This document shows, piece by piece, positions 9,214-20,420 of a stretch of DNA of 64,000 nucleotides. The notes under the pieces were generated by a model that saw only the letters and a list, made by a program, of their open reading frames with translations, had not been told where the DNA came from and made no database searches. This DNA is from Nocardia vermiculata NBRC 100427 (lineage in GTDB: Bacteria > Actinomycetota > Actinomycetes > Mycobacteriales > Mycobacteriaceae). Position 1 is the stretch's first letter. Every line of letters starts with the position of its first letter. The translations under genes were made by a program, and so were the position numbers. The DNA lies in NCBI RefSeq assembly GCF_001613265.1, contig NZ_BDCA01000005.1, forward strand, positions 124,001 to 188,000, in the 5' to 3' direction.

Positions 9214-9231
9214 CGGGCTGCCTGCAGCCCG
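9214..9231 (+). terminator. Possible terminator hairpin after the kinase-MFS gene
   Basis: CGGGCTG (9214-9220) pairs with CAGCCCG (9225-9231) around a CCTG loop, 8 bases after the stop codon. There is no T-run, so the assignment is weak. Confidence 0.4.
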
Positions 9232-9274
9232 AGTGCAGTGGGCCGGCGCACAATGTCGCGCGACGGTGATTCGC

Positions 9275-9303
9275 GCAATATTGCAGTTCCTGAAATATTT
9301 CAG
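9275..9303. promoter_or_regulatory. Double palindromic operator upstream of TetR-MFS operon
   Basis: Two perfect palindromes lie side by side: GCAATATTGC (9275-9284) and CTGAAATATTTCAG (9290-9303), with centres 17 bp apart. They stand just upstream of the TetR gene at 9320 and are AT-rich against a high-GC background. This is the arrangement expected of an autoregulated TetR operator. Confidence 0.6.
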
Positions 9304-9319
9304 TTTGTGCTAGTTTTTC

Positions 9320-11574
<2,255 letters not shown>

Positions 11575-11588
11575 TCCGCACAGACGAG

Positions 11589-11620
11589 AAGGGCCCGGCT
11601 CCGTGGGGAGCCGGGCCCTT
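11589..11620. terminator. Bidirectional terminator between MFS and SDR genes
   Basis: A 14-bp perfect stem, AAGGGCCCGGCTCC (11589-11602) with GGAGCCGGGCCCTT (11607-11620), with a 4-base loop, lies between two convergent genes. Confidence 0.8.
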
Positions 11621-11653
11621 CCGGTTCTCACCGAAACCGGGAAGCGGACGAGA

Positions 11654-12415
11654 TCAGCGGGGAGCCATACGGATCGCGCCGTCGAGGCGGATGGTCTCAC
11701 CGTTGAGCATCGGGTTCTCCACGATGTGGCGGGCCAGGGCCGCGTACTCGGTGGGATCGCCCAGCCGCGCCGGGTGCGGAACCTGTGCGCCGAGGGCCTT
11801 GATGGCCTCGTCGGGCAGCGTGGCGAACAGCGGGGTGTGGAACAGGCCGGGCGCGATGGTGTTCACGCGGATGTTCACATTCGACAGGTCGCGCGCGATC
11901 GGCAGGGTCATGCCGACGATGCCACCCTTGGACGCGGAGTAGGCGGCCTGGCCGATCTGGCCGTCGTAGGCCGCGACCGAGGCGGTGTTGATGATGACAC
12001 CGCGCTCCTCACCGTCGAGTTCGGTGGCGGCGATGCGCTCGGCGGCCAACCGGATCACGTTGAACGTGCCGATCAGGTTGACGTTGATGACCTTGGTGAA
12101 GTCGGCGAGCGGGAAGGCGCCCTTCTTGCTCACCGTCTTGATCGCGTTGCCGATGCCGGCGCAGTTCACCGCGATGCGCAGGGTGCCCAGCTGTGCGGCG
12201 GCGTCGAGGGCGGCCGACACCTGCTCCTCGTTGGTGACATCGGTGGCCGCGAAGACCACTCCGTCGCCGAGCTCCTCGGCGATCGCCGCGCCGTTGGAGG
12301 ACGGCAGGTCGATGATCACCACCTTCGCGCCCTTGCTGTGCAGCTCCTTCACGGTGGCCAGGCCGAGTCCGGATGCGCCGCCGGTGACTACCGCGACCGC
12401 ATTGTCGATCTGCAT
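11654..12415 (-). CDS. Short-chain dehydrogenase, 3-hydroxyacyl-CoA dehydrogenase type (HSD17B10-like)
   Basis: A 253-residue SDR. Seen are the NAD-binding TGGASGLG (11-18), a conserved DLPSSNG acidic turn after strand 2 (NAD rather than NADP preference), CAGIG, catalytic Ser146, Tyr159 and Lys163 (YSASK), and a C-terminal [13 protein letters not shown]. The layout matches the type II 3-hydroxyacyl-CoA/17-beta-hydroxysteroid dehydrogenases acting in beta-oxidation. ATG at 12415 has AGAGGA upstream; 15 further residues are open but unlikely. It is divergent from a TetR gene with a KstR-like site between them, so a link to steroid or fatty-acid catabolism is plausible. Confidence 0.88.
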   Translation of the reverse strand: MQIDNAVAVVTGGASGLGLATVKELHSKGAKVVIIDLPSSNGAAIAEELGDGVVFAATDVTNEEQVSAALDAAAQLGTLRIAVNCAGIGNAIKTVSKKGAFPLADFTKVINVNLIGTFNVIRLAAERIAATELDGEERGVIINTASVAAYDGQIGQAAYSASKGGIVGMTLPIARDLSNVNIRVNTIAPGLFHTPLFATLPDEAIKALGAQVPHPARLGDPTEYAALARHIVENPMLNGETIRLDGAIRMAPR

Positions 12416-12632
12416 ACGAGGTCCTCTCTGATCGGTATCGGCGCCAGAATAGTCGGCCACCGAGGGGGAAGTAAATATGGATTCGCTTCGGAGGCTTGCA
12501 TGGGGCCGTGTCGACAGAGGTGGTGGATTGCTGGTTATGGCAGGTCAACGTCTCGGTGTGACTCTGTTGCCGCACCCTTGTGTATCGCTATGTTCGGCTG
12601 AATTCGCCCCTGTCCGGTCCTCTGACTTTCAC

Positions 12633-12646
12633 TAGAACATGTTACA
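12633..12646. promoter_or_regulatory. KstR-type operator motif
   Basis: TAGAACATGTTACA fits the published KstR consensus TNNAACNNGTTNNA exactly, with the inner palindrome AACATGTT. It lies in the intergenic region between the divergent SDR and TetR genes. It may bind KstR (cholesterol regulon) or the adjacent TetR protein. Confidence 0.5.
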
Positions 12647-12745
12647 GTTTTGTCCGCGGTCGCACCAATCGCCGCATCGGCGGCCGGTCTCACCGTCGCG
12701 CGCGGTGGGTGGACGCGACCGTGGCGTCTGCGTCACGATCATGAG

Positions 12746-13321
12746 GTGACCAAGAGTGCCTACCACCACGGAGACCTGCGCGAGACTCTGCTCAGCTCGG
12801 CAGCCGAGCAGATCGCCGCCGAGGGGGTCGACTCGATATCGCTGCGGGCCCTGGCGCAACGCGCCGGTGTCTCCCACGCCGCACCCGCCCATCACTTCGG
12901 CAATCGGCAGGGCCTGCTCACCGCGCTAGCGATACGGGGTTATCGCCTGCTGGCCGAGGAGCTTCGTGGTGCGCACGACGACTTTCGCGAGATGGCAGTG
13001 GCCTACATTCGCTTCGCGACGCGGTACCCGGGGCACTTCGACGTGATGTTCCGGCCCGATCTGCTCCGTACCGATGACCCGGAGCTGATCGCGGCCGACG
13101 CTGCCTCCGGGGCGGAACTGCGTTCGGGGGTAGCGCAATTGAACGTGCCGGAGGCATCGCGGTCGGCGACGGAATTGGCCGCCTGGTCGCTGGTACACGG
13201 GTTCGCGTCGCTGTGGCGCCAAGGCGCCCTTGCTGATTCCGGGCTCGGCGGAACCGATCCGGAACAACTGGCTCGGCAGATGGTCGCGACGATCGAGTTC
13301 GCCGGCGCCGAAAAACAGTAG
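12746..13321 (+). CDS. TetR/AcrR family regulator
   Basis: About 191 residues from GTG 12746 (VTKSAYHHGDLRETLL, the usual N-terminus of this TetR subgroup); a frame extension upstream to 12650 reads as non-coding. The DNA-binding helix-turn-helix is SLRALAQRAGVSHAAPAHHF. The C-terminal domain (from about residue 60) carries IRFATRYPGHFDVMFRPD, common in the TetR_C_33-like group. No strong ribosome site is visible. It is convergent with mscL, the two genes abutting without a gap, and divergent from the SDR. Confidence 0.85.
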   Translation: MTKSAYHHGDLRETLLSSAAEQIAAEGVDSISLRALAQRAGVSHAAPAHHFGNRQGLLTALAIRGYRLLAEELRGAHDDFREMAVAYIRFATRYPGHFDVMFRPDLLRTDDPELIAADAASGAELRSGVAQLNVPEASRSATELAAWSLVHGFASLWRQGALADSGLGGTDPEQLARQMVATIEFAGAEKQ

Positions 13322-13825
13322 CTAGGACCGGGTTCGGCTCAGCTCGTGGTTGCCGACCGGCTCCGATCCGGTGCGGCGATCGGTGATGGCTTCGGCGGCG
13401 ATCGATGTGGCGGAGGGAACGGTCTCGGCGCCGCGGGCAGCATTCTGGGCGGCGAGCAGATCGCGGATTTCGAGGAGCAATTCGGTTTCGGTGGGTACCG
13501 CCGCGATGTCCTTCTTGCGGGCGAAGCGCTTCTGCAACGTGTTCATCGGAAGAATGAGTACGAAATAGAGCACGGCGGCAACCATCAAGAAATTGATTCC
13601 GGCACTGATGATCGGTCCGAGTGCGATGAATGTGGCGGGCTTACTGGAGATCAATTGAATGCCCAGGCCCAACTCGCCGTTGCTTCCGACGACCGCGAGC
13701 AAGGGTTCTACGATGCCCTTCGTGACCGAGGTCACGATGGCGGTGAACGCCGTTCCCATCACCACCGCTACGGCCAATTCGATCACATTGCCGCGCATCA
13801 GGAAGTCTTTGAAACCCTTGAGCAT
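13322..13825 (-). CDS. mscL: Large-conductance mechanosensitive channel MscL
   Basis: A 167-residue channel of the inner membrane that opens on hypo-osmotic shock. The signature is MLKGFKDFLMRGNVIELAVA at the N-terminus, TM1 to about residue 42, a periplasmic loop, TM2 (ISAGINFLMVAAVLYFVLIL), then the cytoplasmic helix LLLEIRDLLAAQ. ATG at 13825 is preceded by GAGGCGGAT. The C-terminal ~40 residues extend past the usual MscL end and look disordered. Monocistronic and convergent with the TetR gene. Confidence 0.95.
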   Translation of the reverse strand: MLKGFKDFLMRGNVIELAVAVVMGTAFTAIVTSVTKGIVEPLLAVVGSNGELGLGIQLISSKPATFIALGPIISAGINFLMVAAVLYFVLILPMNTLQKRFARKKDIAAVPTETELLLEIRDLLAAQNAARGAETVPSATSIAAEAITDRRTGSEPVGNHELSRTRS

Positions 13826-13941
13826 ATCCGCCTCACGATCAGATCCGAACACATTTGAGCTTGTCGGCCCAGCAGTCTAGCGGCGGGTAGCGAACCGACA
13901 GCAAATCGTGGCGCCGATCAACGCGAATTAACATACGTGCT

Positions 13942-14691
13942 GTGGCCCCTCCTCGCATGCCGAGCTACGCACAGCGCCGCACGGACGTCCGGGCGGGCGC
14001 GGTGCTGTGGCGACGGCAGGTGGTGGACGGGCCGGTTGCGGTATTGCCCGACGGATGTATGGACCTGCTGTGGCTGGACGGCCGCTTGCTGGTGGCCGGT
14101 CCTGATACGCGCGTTCACCACAGCACCGGCACCGCGACGACCGTCTACGGCATACGTTTCGCGCCCGGGACGGCGCCCGCGCTGCTGGGGGTGCGCGCGG
14201 AGGAACTGCGCGATCGCCGAGCCGAGATATCCGAGGTCTGGCACGGACCGCAGGCGCGGGCGATGACCGAGCTCGTTGCCGGCGCACCGGACCCGGCCCG
14301 CGGACTGGAAGAGGTCGCACGCCGCTGCGCGCGCTCGGCCGCACCGCCGGACCCGCTCTCCGCGCAGGTGGTGCGGCGATTGCGGGCGGGTGATTCGGTG
14401 GCGGCGACGGCTGCTGCGCTCGGCCTGGGGACCCGCCGGTTGCACCGGCTGTCGGTGGCGGCCTTCGGCTACGGCCCCAAAACTCTGGCCCGCATTCTGC
14501 GGATGGAGTACGCCCTGGACCTGGCGCGTGCCGGTACCGGCTGGGCCGACGTGGCGGCCACCGCCGGATATGTGGACCAATCCCACCTGGTGCGCGAGAT
14601 CCGGGCCTTGACCGGGCGCCCGCCCGGGGCGGTGCTCGACCCGCACGGTCCGGCCGGCGATACCGCCTGCCGGGGGCCGAACGCGGGGTAG
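13942..14691 (+). CDS. AraC family regulator (DUF6597-type sensor domain)
   Basis: About 249 residues. The N-terminal domain has LPDGCMDLLWLDGRLLVAGP, typical of the DUF6597 sensor found in AraC proteins; a degenerate AraC helix-turn-helix pair follows (SVAATAAALGLGTRRLHRL and ADVAATAGYVDQSHLVREI). GTG at 13942 has no ribosome site, but TAACAT lies 7 bases upstream, which fits a leaderless transcript starting at the GTG; ATG 13957 is the alternative. It is convergent with the VOC gene 4 bases away; such AraC/glyoxalase neighbours are common. Confidence 0.82.
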   Translation: MAPPRMPSYAQRRTDVRAGAVLWRRQVVDGPVAVLPDGCMDLLWLDGRLLVAGPDTRVHHSTGTATTVYGIRFAPGTAPALLGVRAEELRDRRAEISEVWHGPQARAMTELVAGAPDPARGLEEVARRCARSAAPPDPLSAQVVRRLRAGDSVAATAAALGLGTRRLHRLSVAAFGYGPKTLARILRMEYALDLARAGTGWADVAATAGYVDQSHLVREIRALTGRPPGAVLDPHGPAGDTACRGPNAG

Positions 14692-14695
14692 CGGT

Positions 14696-15076
14696 TCAGT
14701 TCAGTGGCGCGTAGAGGTCGACTCCGTTGCCGTCCGGATCGTGCACGGTGGCGTAGCGCTGGCCCCATACGGCATCGAAGGGCTTGCTCTCGCCGTGATA
14801 TCCGGCCGCCACCAGCTCGTCGAACATCGAGTCGACTTCGGCCGGTGAGCTGCAACCGAAGGCCAGTCCGATCCGTCCCGCCGGGCCGTTCCACTGCCGA
14901 TCGGGCCCGACTTCGGCCTCGCTGTCGAGCATGAATCGAAATCCGCCCGGCAGCGCGGCTTCCACATGTCCGCCGCCGAGGATTTCGCCGAATTCCAGGC
15001 CCAGTCGCCGATAGAAGGTGAGTGCGGCGGACAGATCGGAGACGACCACGCCGATTGCGTCGAGTTGAGGTGCCAT
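14696..15076 (-). CDS. VOC (glyoxalase/dioxygenase-fold) family protein
   Basis: A 126-residue single-module vicinal-oxygen-chelate protein: MAPQLDAIGVVVSDLSAALT begins the first beta-alpha-beta unit, and YATVHDPDGNGVDLYAPL ends the second. Such small proteins act as dimeric lyases, isomerases or antibiotic-binding proteins. Metal-ligand positions cannot be assigned with confidence from the sequence alone. ATG at 15076 is the start; there is a 238-base divergent spacer to the AraC gene at 15315. Confidence 0.85.
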   Translation of the reverse strand: MAPQLDAIGVVVSDLSAALTFYRRLGLEFGEILGGGHVEAALPGGFRFMLDSEAEVGPDRQWNGPAGRIGLAFGCSSPAEVDSMFDELVAAGYHGESKPFDAVWGQRYATVHDPDGNGVDLYAPLN

Positions 15077-15314
15077 GACGCAACAGTAGGCAGGTGTCGC
15101 AGGTGTGGTCTTGTACGAATCGGACGCTCGCGTTAATCCGGAGCCTCTCCCGCCTTTGTCACAATTCGGAATCGAAGTGCTCGTGACCGGGATCGGTCCA
15201 GGGGTATGGACGTGCCACCCGCCACAATCATCTGCAATTTCATTCGCAATGCAGGGGAAATTGATTAGCGTTTGTCACAACGTGTTCGGGGACGCGATCG
15301 AGGGCAGGAGGGAT

Positions 15315-16322
15315 ATGACTACAGATCAGACAATGCTGCACCGCTTCGTGATCTCGCAGATGGTTGCTGCTGGGATCGATCGTGACCAACTTCTGCGGGA
15401 ATGTGGCCTGCCGGAGTGGACACTCGCCGGCGAAGGGGTCCATGTGCCGGCGCACCATTTCTCCAGGTTGTGGGAGATCGGCGAGATCGAACTCGGCGAT
15501 CCGGATGTCGCTCTGCACATCGCCGGCCGGTACCAGCTGGCGGCCACTCGGCTCTACGACTATCTGTTCGCCAGTGCGCCGACGGTGGGTGCCGGGTTGG
15601 CCACGTGTGGCCCGTACGTCAGTGCCGTGACCACGAATCACCGTTTCGAACTGGTGCCGGAGAACGAGAACGAGACCACCCTGTATCTGGACATGATCGA
15701 GGGTGGTGGGCGTGGCCGGGACCTGGTCCAGCTGTGGGGCCTGGTCGCGGTGCTGACCCGGGCTCGCCGGGTGGTGACCGAGTCGCTGGATCCGATCCGG
15801 GTCACCCTGCGTCAGGCCGCGCCCCGCACGACCGCGGTCTTCACCGAGGTATTCGGCGCCGCGACGCTGGAATTCGGCGCTGATATGGACGCCGTCACCT
15901 TCCGGTCCGCCGATATGGATCTCCCGCTGACCAGTGCTGATCCGGTGCTGGCGGAGGTGTTGCAACCACTGGCGGCCGCGCTGCCGCCGCCTCCGCCGCT
16001 GATCTCGGTCTGGCCGGAACGGGTGGCGCGGGCACTGGCAGACCTGTTCGCCGACGGTGAGGTATCGCTCGAGCAGGTGGCGCGGCGTCTCGCGCTCAGC
16101 CCCCGCACCCTGCAGCGCCGGCTGGCCGAGTCGGGTACCACCTGGCGTCGCGAACTCGACCGGGCCCGGCAGGCGCGTGCGGCAGCGGCCGGGCCGCTGA
16201 GCCGGGAGCGTCAGGCTGCCTTGCTGGGCTACGCGGATGCGGGATCGATGCGCCGTGCAGCACGCCGGTGGTCGATGGTGGCGCACAGTCGGGCCGCTGG
16301 TCCGGCGGGCTGTCAGGCCTAG
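15315..16322 (+). CDS. AraC family regulator with arabinose-binding-like sensor domain
   Basis: A 335-residue regulator. The N-terminal two-thirds (LHRFVISQMVAAGIDRDQLL, WEIGEIELGDPDVALHIAGR) match the Arabinose_bd/OruR-type sensor; the C-terminus has an AraC motif (VSLEQVARRLALSPRTLQRR). The second DNA-binding repeat is short and atypical (LLGYADAGSMRRAARRWS), ending in an unrelated tail. ATG at 15315 has GGAGGG close upstream; an upstream in-frame ATG at 15105 adds a poorly coding stretch. No target is evident: neighbours are a VOC protein and a small hypothetical gene. Confidence 0.85.
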   Translation: MTTDQTMLHRFVISQMVAAGIDRDQLLRECGLPEWTLAGEGVHVPAHHFSRLWEIGEIELGDPDVALHIAGRYQLAATRLYDYLFASAPTVGAGLATCGPYVSAVTTNHRFELVPENENETTLYLDMIEGGGRGRDLVQLWGLVAVLTRARRVVTESLDPIRVTLRQAAPRTTAVFTEVFGAATLEFGADMDAVTFRSADMDLPLTSADPVLAEVLQPLAAALPPPPPLISVWPERVARALADLFADGEVSLEQVARRLALSPRTLQRRLAESGTTWRRELDRARQARAAAAGPLSRERQAALLGYADAGSMRRAARRWSMVAHSRAAGPAGCQA

Positions 16323-16386
16323 TTTCACCGAGTTCACGCGCACAGGATCCATCTGTCGTCGGCTGCACGGGGTAGCGCAGGCGATG

Positions 16387-16451
16387 ATCCGCTCGATCAC
16401 CGACCGCGGTGTGGACCGCTGGTGCACGCCGGAGTTGGTGATCGAGCGGAT
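16387..16451. repeat. Long inverted repeat between convergent genes
   Basis: ATCCGCTCGATCACC (16387-16401) is exactly complementary to GGTGATCGAGCGGAT (16437-16451). The 35-base loop contains a smaller hairpin (GCGGT/ACCGC). It lies between the AraC stop and the convergent small gene. It could be a T-less bidirectional terminator or a folded relic. Confidence 0.6.
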
Positions 16452-16477
16452 GCCGCCGTACCGCTCCCGTGGGCCTG

Positions 16478-16669
16478 TCAGGCCCGCAGGTTGCTGGCCG
16501 CAATGCTCCAGAACGTGTGCCGATCCAGTACCTGGAAATCCCAGCCCTCGGTGATCGCATGCGAGGTGGCGACGATAGCGGACACATCGAAGTCCTCACG
16601 TGTCGCGGTGCCCTTGGCCTCCAATTCGGCAATGACGTACTGGGTAGCGGTTTCGAAAGTGTCCAACAC
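16478..16669 (-). CDS. Small hypothetical protein
   Basis: A 63-residue protein from GTG 16669 (VLDTFETATQYVIAELEAKG); GGGAG is 7 bases upstream, so this start is preferred over ATG 16699. The sequence is an amphipathic alpha/beta mix with ATREDFDVSAIVATSHAI and ends FWSIAASNLRA. It has no membrane segment or cysteine. No family is recognised; the strong ribosome site and codon use support a real gene. Confidence 0.65.
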   Translation of the reverse strand: MLDTFETATQYVIAELEAKGTATREDFDVSAIVATSHAITEGWDFQVLDRHTFWSIAASNLRA

Positions 16670-16983
16670 AGTGATCTCCCATCGATGGTAGGTACACATC
16701 CGGTCCGCGCTGCGCGTACTTTGTCAGTCTTGTCACCCTGTCACTCCTGGGCCAGCGCCGAACGCGCCATGTCGCGGCAAATGTGCCATTTTCAAACTCT
16801 TGCGGTACGCAAGGCCTTGGGGCGCAAGGTTGTAGTCGAGACTGCGTTGCGGTCCAGTGTTTCATCGGAACTGGTGAAAACACGACTTATCGTCCGGCGT
16901 GCCCGCTGGTGGTTGTGGCTGTCGATTCCATATCGGGAGTACCCCGGTTCGCCTCCGGCAATCCCGTCGCAATACCGCAGCGA
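16670..16983. other. Intergenic region without evident gene
   Basis: This 314-base stretch between the acyl-CoA synthetase stop and the small gene is less GC-biased than its surroundings. It should contain the promoter of the 63-residue gene. No RNA fold or coding frame of conviction was seen. Confidence 0.4.
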
Positions 16984-18690
16984 TCACTGTCCGGCAGTTC
17001 TGTCGAACAGGTCTTCGTAGCGGAACTCGCCGGTCCGGACAGACCCGGCGGCATGAGCGTCCTCCTCCTGCCGGCGCAGCTCGACTCGGCGGATCTTGCC
17101 GGAGATCGTTTTCGGGAGGTCGGCGAACTCGATCCGGCGCACCCGCAGATACGGCGCGAGATGATCCCGGGCGTATTCGAGGATGGCTGTGGCGGTCGTG
17201 TCGTCGGGATGCCAGCCGGCGGCCAGCGCCACATATGCCTTCGGCACCGCGAGGCGGGTGTCGTCGGGCTGCGGCACCACAGCGGCCTCGACGACAGCCG
17301 GATGCTCGATCAGAACGCTCTCGAGCTCGAACGGCGAAACCTTGTAGTCGGAGGACTTGAACACATCGTCGGTGCGTCCGATGTAGGTGATGTATCCGTC
17401 TTCGTCGCGGGCCGCCACATCTCCGGTGTGGTAATAGCCACCGGACATCACCGCTGCATTCCGCTTCGGGTCCTGCAGGTAGCCGCTCATCAGATTCACC
17501 GGATGCGCGCTCAGTTCCAGGCAGATCTCGCCCTCGTCGGCGGGTGTGCCGGTGACGGGATCCACCAGTACCACCGGCACGCCCGGCATCGGGCGGCCCA
17601 TCGAACCCGCCTTGACCGGCTGACCTGGGGTGTTCGCGATCTGCAGGGTGGTCTCGGTCTGGCCGAAACCGTCCCGGATGGTCAGGCCCCAGGCGCGTTC
17701 CACCTGCGCGATCACATCCGGGTTGAGCGGCTCGCCCGCGCCGAGGATCTCGCGCAGGGCGGGGGGACGATCGCCGAGATCGGCTTGGATGAGCATCCGC
17801 CACACTGTCGGCGGCGCGCAGAAGGTCGCCACCTCGGCTCGGTGCAGCTGTGCGAGCAGCGCGGCGGCGTCGAATCGACCGTAGTTGTAGACGAAGATGG
17901 TCGCCTCCGCGATCCACGGCGCGAAGAAACAGCTCCACGCGTGTTTCGCCCAGCCCGGGGCGCTGATCGCCAGGTGGACGTCGCCGGGGCGCACTCCGAT
18001 CCAGTACATGGTGCTCAGATGTCCGACGGGATAGCTGATCTGGTTGTGCTGCACCATTTTCGGCTTGCTCGTGGTGCCGGAGGTGAAGTACACCAGCAGC
18101 TCGTCGTCGACCCGGGTCACGGCGGGAAACGGGCCGGCGGATTCGACCGCGTCCGCATCGGCGTAGTCGTACCAGTCCTCGACCGGGCCGCCGACCGCGA
18201 TGCGACGGTACTCGCCGGGCACCTCCGCGAACTTCGCCGTGTCCGGGGCGTTGGTTATCACGAAACCTACTGCGCCCCTGGCGATCCGGTCGGTCAGGTC
18301 GGCGGCGCCCAGCGCTGCCGTGGTCGGCATGACGACCGCACCCAGTTTCGCGACCGCCAGCATCGACTCCCAGAGCTCGACCTGGTTACCGAGCATGAGG
18401 ATCACCCGGTCGCCACGGCGCACACCGATCTCGGCCAGCCAGGTCGCGACCCGGTCCGAGCGCCGGGCCATTTCGTCGAAACTCACCCGTAGCTCGCTGC
18501 CGTCCTCCTCGACGATCCACAGCGCCGTGCGGTCGTTGCCTCGGGCGATGACGTCGAACCAGTCGACAGCCCAATTGAATTCACCGGTCAGTCGGGGCCA
18601 TTCGAAGGTACGCACTGCGGTGTCGTAGTCGGTGGCGAGCTCGACGAGCCGGTCGCGTGCCGCGCGGTAACGCTCGGTATTGGATGTCAT
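16984..18690 (-). CDS. AMP-forming acyl-CoA synthetase (medium-chain/acetyl-CoA synthetase-like)
   Basis: A 568-residue ANL-family ligase that makes acyl-AMP then acyl-CoA. The P-loop is [12 protein letters not shown]; later motifs are [16 protein letters not shown] and the C-terminal lysine loop KTISGKIRR. Sequence style ([25 protein letters not shown] near the start) is that of the acetyl/medium-chain ACSM-like group. ATG 18690 overlaps the stop of the upstream ligase gene by four bases (ATGA), so the two are a coupled operon. A GAF/LuxR regulator is divergent from the operon. Confidence 0.92.
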   Translation of the reverse strand: MTSNTERYRAARDRLVELATDYDTAVRTFEWPRLTGEFNWAVDWFDVIARGNDRTALWIVEEDGSELRVSFDEMARRSDRVATWLAEIGVRRGDRVILMLGNQVELWESMLAVAKLGAVVMPTTAALGAADLTDRIARGAVGFVITNAPDTAKFAEVPGEYRRIAVGGPVEDWYDYADADAVESAGPFPAVTRVDDELLVYFTSGTTSKPKMVQHNQISYPVGHLSTMYWIGVRPGDVHLAISAPGWAKHAWSCFFAPWIAEATIFVYNYGRFDAAALLAQLHRAEVATFCAPPTVWRMLIQADLGDRPPALREILGAGEPLNPDVIAQVERAWGLTIRDGFGQTETTLQIANTPGQPVKAGSMGRPMPGVPVVLVDPVTGTPADEGEICLELSAHPVNLMSGYLQDPKRNAAVMSGGYYHTGDVAARDEDGYITYIGRTDDVFKSSDYKVSPFELESVLIEHPAVVEAAVVPQPDDTRLAVPKAYVALAAGWHPDDTTATAILEYARDHLAPYLRVRRIEFADLPKTISGKIRRVELRRQEEDAHAAGSVRTGEFRYEDLFDRTAGQ

Positions 18691-20378
18691 GCCCGCTCTC
18701 CTGTCCGGTTCTGCTCACGCTCGGGCATGCCGAACAGGCGTATCGAGGCGGAGCGGATATCTATCTTGCGCACCTTGCCGGTGACGGTCATCGGAAATTC
18801 TTCGACAATGTGCACGTAGCGCGGCACCTTGTAGTGGGCCAGTCGCCCGGCGCAGAACTGTGCCACCGCGTCGTTGTCCAATTCCGGTGCGCCCTCGCGC
18901 ATCCGGATCCACGCCACCAGTTCCTCGCCGTACCTGGGGTCGGGGATGCCCACCACCTGCGCGTCCAGGATATCGGGATGGGTGTAGAGGAATTCCTCGA
19001 TCTCGCGCGGGTAGATGTTCTCGCCGCCGCGGATCACCATGTCCTTGATACGGCCGGTGATCGCGACGTATCCGTCGTCGTCCATGGTGGCCAGATCGCC
19101 GGTGTGCATCCACCGGGCCGTGTCGATCGCCTCCGAGGTCCGTTCCGGATCGTTCCAGTAACCGAGCATCACCGAGTAGCCCCGGGTGCACAGTTCGCCG
19201 GGTTCGCCGCGCGGCACCGTGAGCCCCGTGCCGGGATCGACGATCTTGATCTCGACATGCGGGCCCACCCGGCCGACGGTGGCGGTGCGCTGGACGATGG
19301 TGTCCTCCCGCCGAGTCTGGGTCGAGACCGGCGACGTTTCGGTCATGCCGTAGCAGATCGATACCTCGGTCATGCCCATCCGCTCGATCACCTGCTTCAT
19401 CACCTCGACCGGACAGGGGGATCCGGCCATGATGCCGGTGCGCAGACTGGACAGGTCGTAGCTGTCGAAATCCGGCTCGGCCAGTTCGGCGATGAACATG
19501 GTCGGTACGCCGTAGAGCGAGGTGCACCGCTCCTCGGCCACCGCCGCCAGGGTCGCCCGTGGATCGAAGGCCGGTGCCGGCACGATCATCGCGGCGCCGT
19601 GGCTGGTGGCGGCGAGATTACCCATGACCATCCCGAAGCAGTGGTAGAACGGCACCGGAATACAGATCCGGTCGGCTTCGGTGTACCCGCACAGCTCGCC
19701 GACGAAGTATCCGTTGTTGAGGATATTGTGGTGCGACAGTGTGGCGCCCTTGGGGAAACCGGTTGTGCCCGAGGTGTATTGGATATTGATCGGATCGTCG
19801 GCGGACAGCCCGGCCCCGATCGCGGCCAGCCGGTCGGCATCGCCGGTGCGGCCGGTGCGCACCAGCGCGTCCCAGGCCTCGGTGTCGAACAGCAGTACCT
19901 GCTCCAGTCCCGGGCACTCGGGCCGGACCCGCTCGATGATCTCGGCGTAGTTCGACGTCTTGAATTCCCGGGCCGCGATCAGCATCCGGATACCGGCCTG
20001 GGTGAGTACATAGCGCAGTTCCTCGCTGCGGTATGCCGGGTTGATATTCACCAGTACGGCGCCGATCTTGGCCGTCGCGAATTGGGTCAGAATCCATTCG
20101 GCACGATTGGGTGACCAGATTCCGACCCGGTCGCCGGTGCTGATTCCCGCATCGAGCAATCCCAGTGCGACCGCGTCGACCTCAGCGGCGAATTCGCGAT
20201 AGCTCCAGCGCACGCCGCTACCCCGGTCGACGAGTGCGTCGCGTTCACCATGGCGTGCCACTGTGCGATCGAGGTTCGCCCCGATCGTGTCGCCCAGCAG
20301 CGGCACGTCGCTTGTTCCGTGTGCATAACTGGCCGGCCGGACCCGGCTCGTACTGGTACTCACGCCTATAGGATTCAC
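18687..20378 (-). CDS. AMP-forming fatty-acyl-CoA synthetase (FadD35-like)
   Basis: About 563 residues of the ANL superfamily. Motifs: [30 protein letters not shown], and [11 protein letters not shown] near the end. Overall order and the opening [20 protein letters not shown] match the mycobacterial FadD35-type enzymes that activate free fatty acids. The start is GTG 20378, or GTG 20363 five codons in; ribosome sites are weak for both. It is the first gene of a two-ligase operon; the divergent LuxR-type regulator begins 42 bases away. Confidence 0.9.
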   Translation of the reverse strand: MNPIGVSTSTSRVRPASYAHGTSDVPLLGDTIGANLDRTVARHGERDALVDRGSGVRWSYREFAAEVDAVALGLLDAGISTGDRVGIWSPNRAEWILTQFATAKIGAVLVNINPAYRSEELRYVLTQAGIRMLIAAREFKTSNYAEIIERVRPECPGLEQVLLFDTEAWDALVRTGRTGDADRLAAIGAGLSADDPINIQYTSGTTGFPKGATLSHHNILNNGYFVGELCGYTEADRICIPVPFYHCFGMVMGNLAATSHGAAMIVPAPAFDPRATLAAVAEERCTSLYGVPTMFIAELAEPDFDSYDLSSLRTGIMAGSPCPVEVMKQVIERMGMTEVSICYGMTETSPVSTQTRREDTIVQRTATVGRVGPHVEIKIVDPGTGLTVPRGEPGELCTRGYSVMLGYWNDPERTSEAIDTARWMHTGDLATMDDDGYVAITGRIKDMVIRGGENIYPREIEEFLYTHPDILDAQVVGIPDPRYGEELVAWIRMREGAPELDNDAVAQFCAGRLAHYKVPRYVHIVEEFPMTVTGKVRKIDIRSASIRLFGMPEREQNRTGERA

Positions 20379-20420
20379 GTCACACTTTCATCCACACCAC
20401 CCCCGGAAAGGGGTACCGCG

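Noticed and set aside
16783..18492. 569-codon plus-strand frame over the acyl-CoA synthetase
   Set aside because: The minus strand has full ANL motifs; the plus frame has none.
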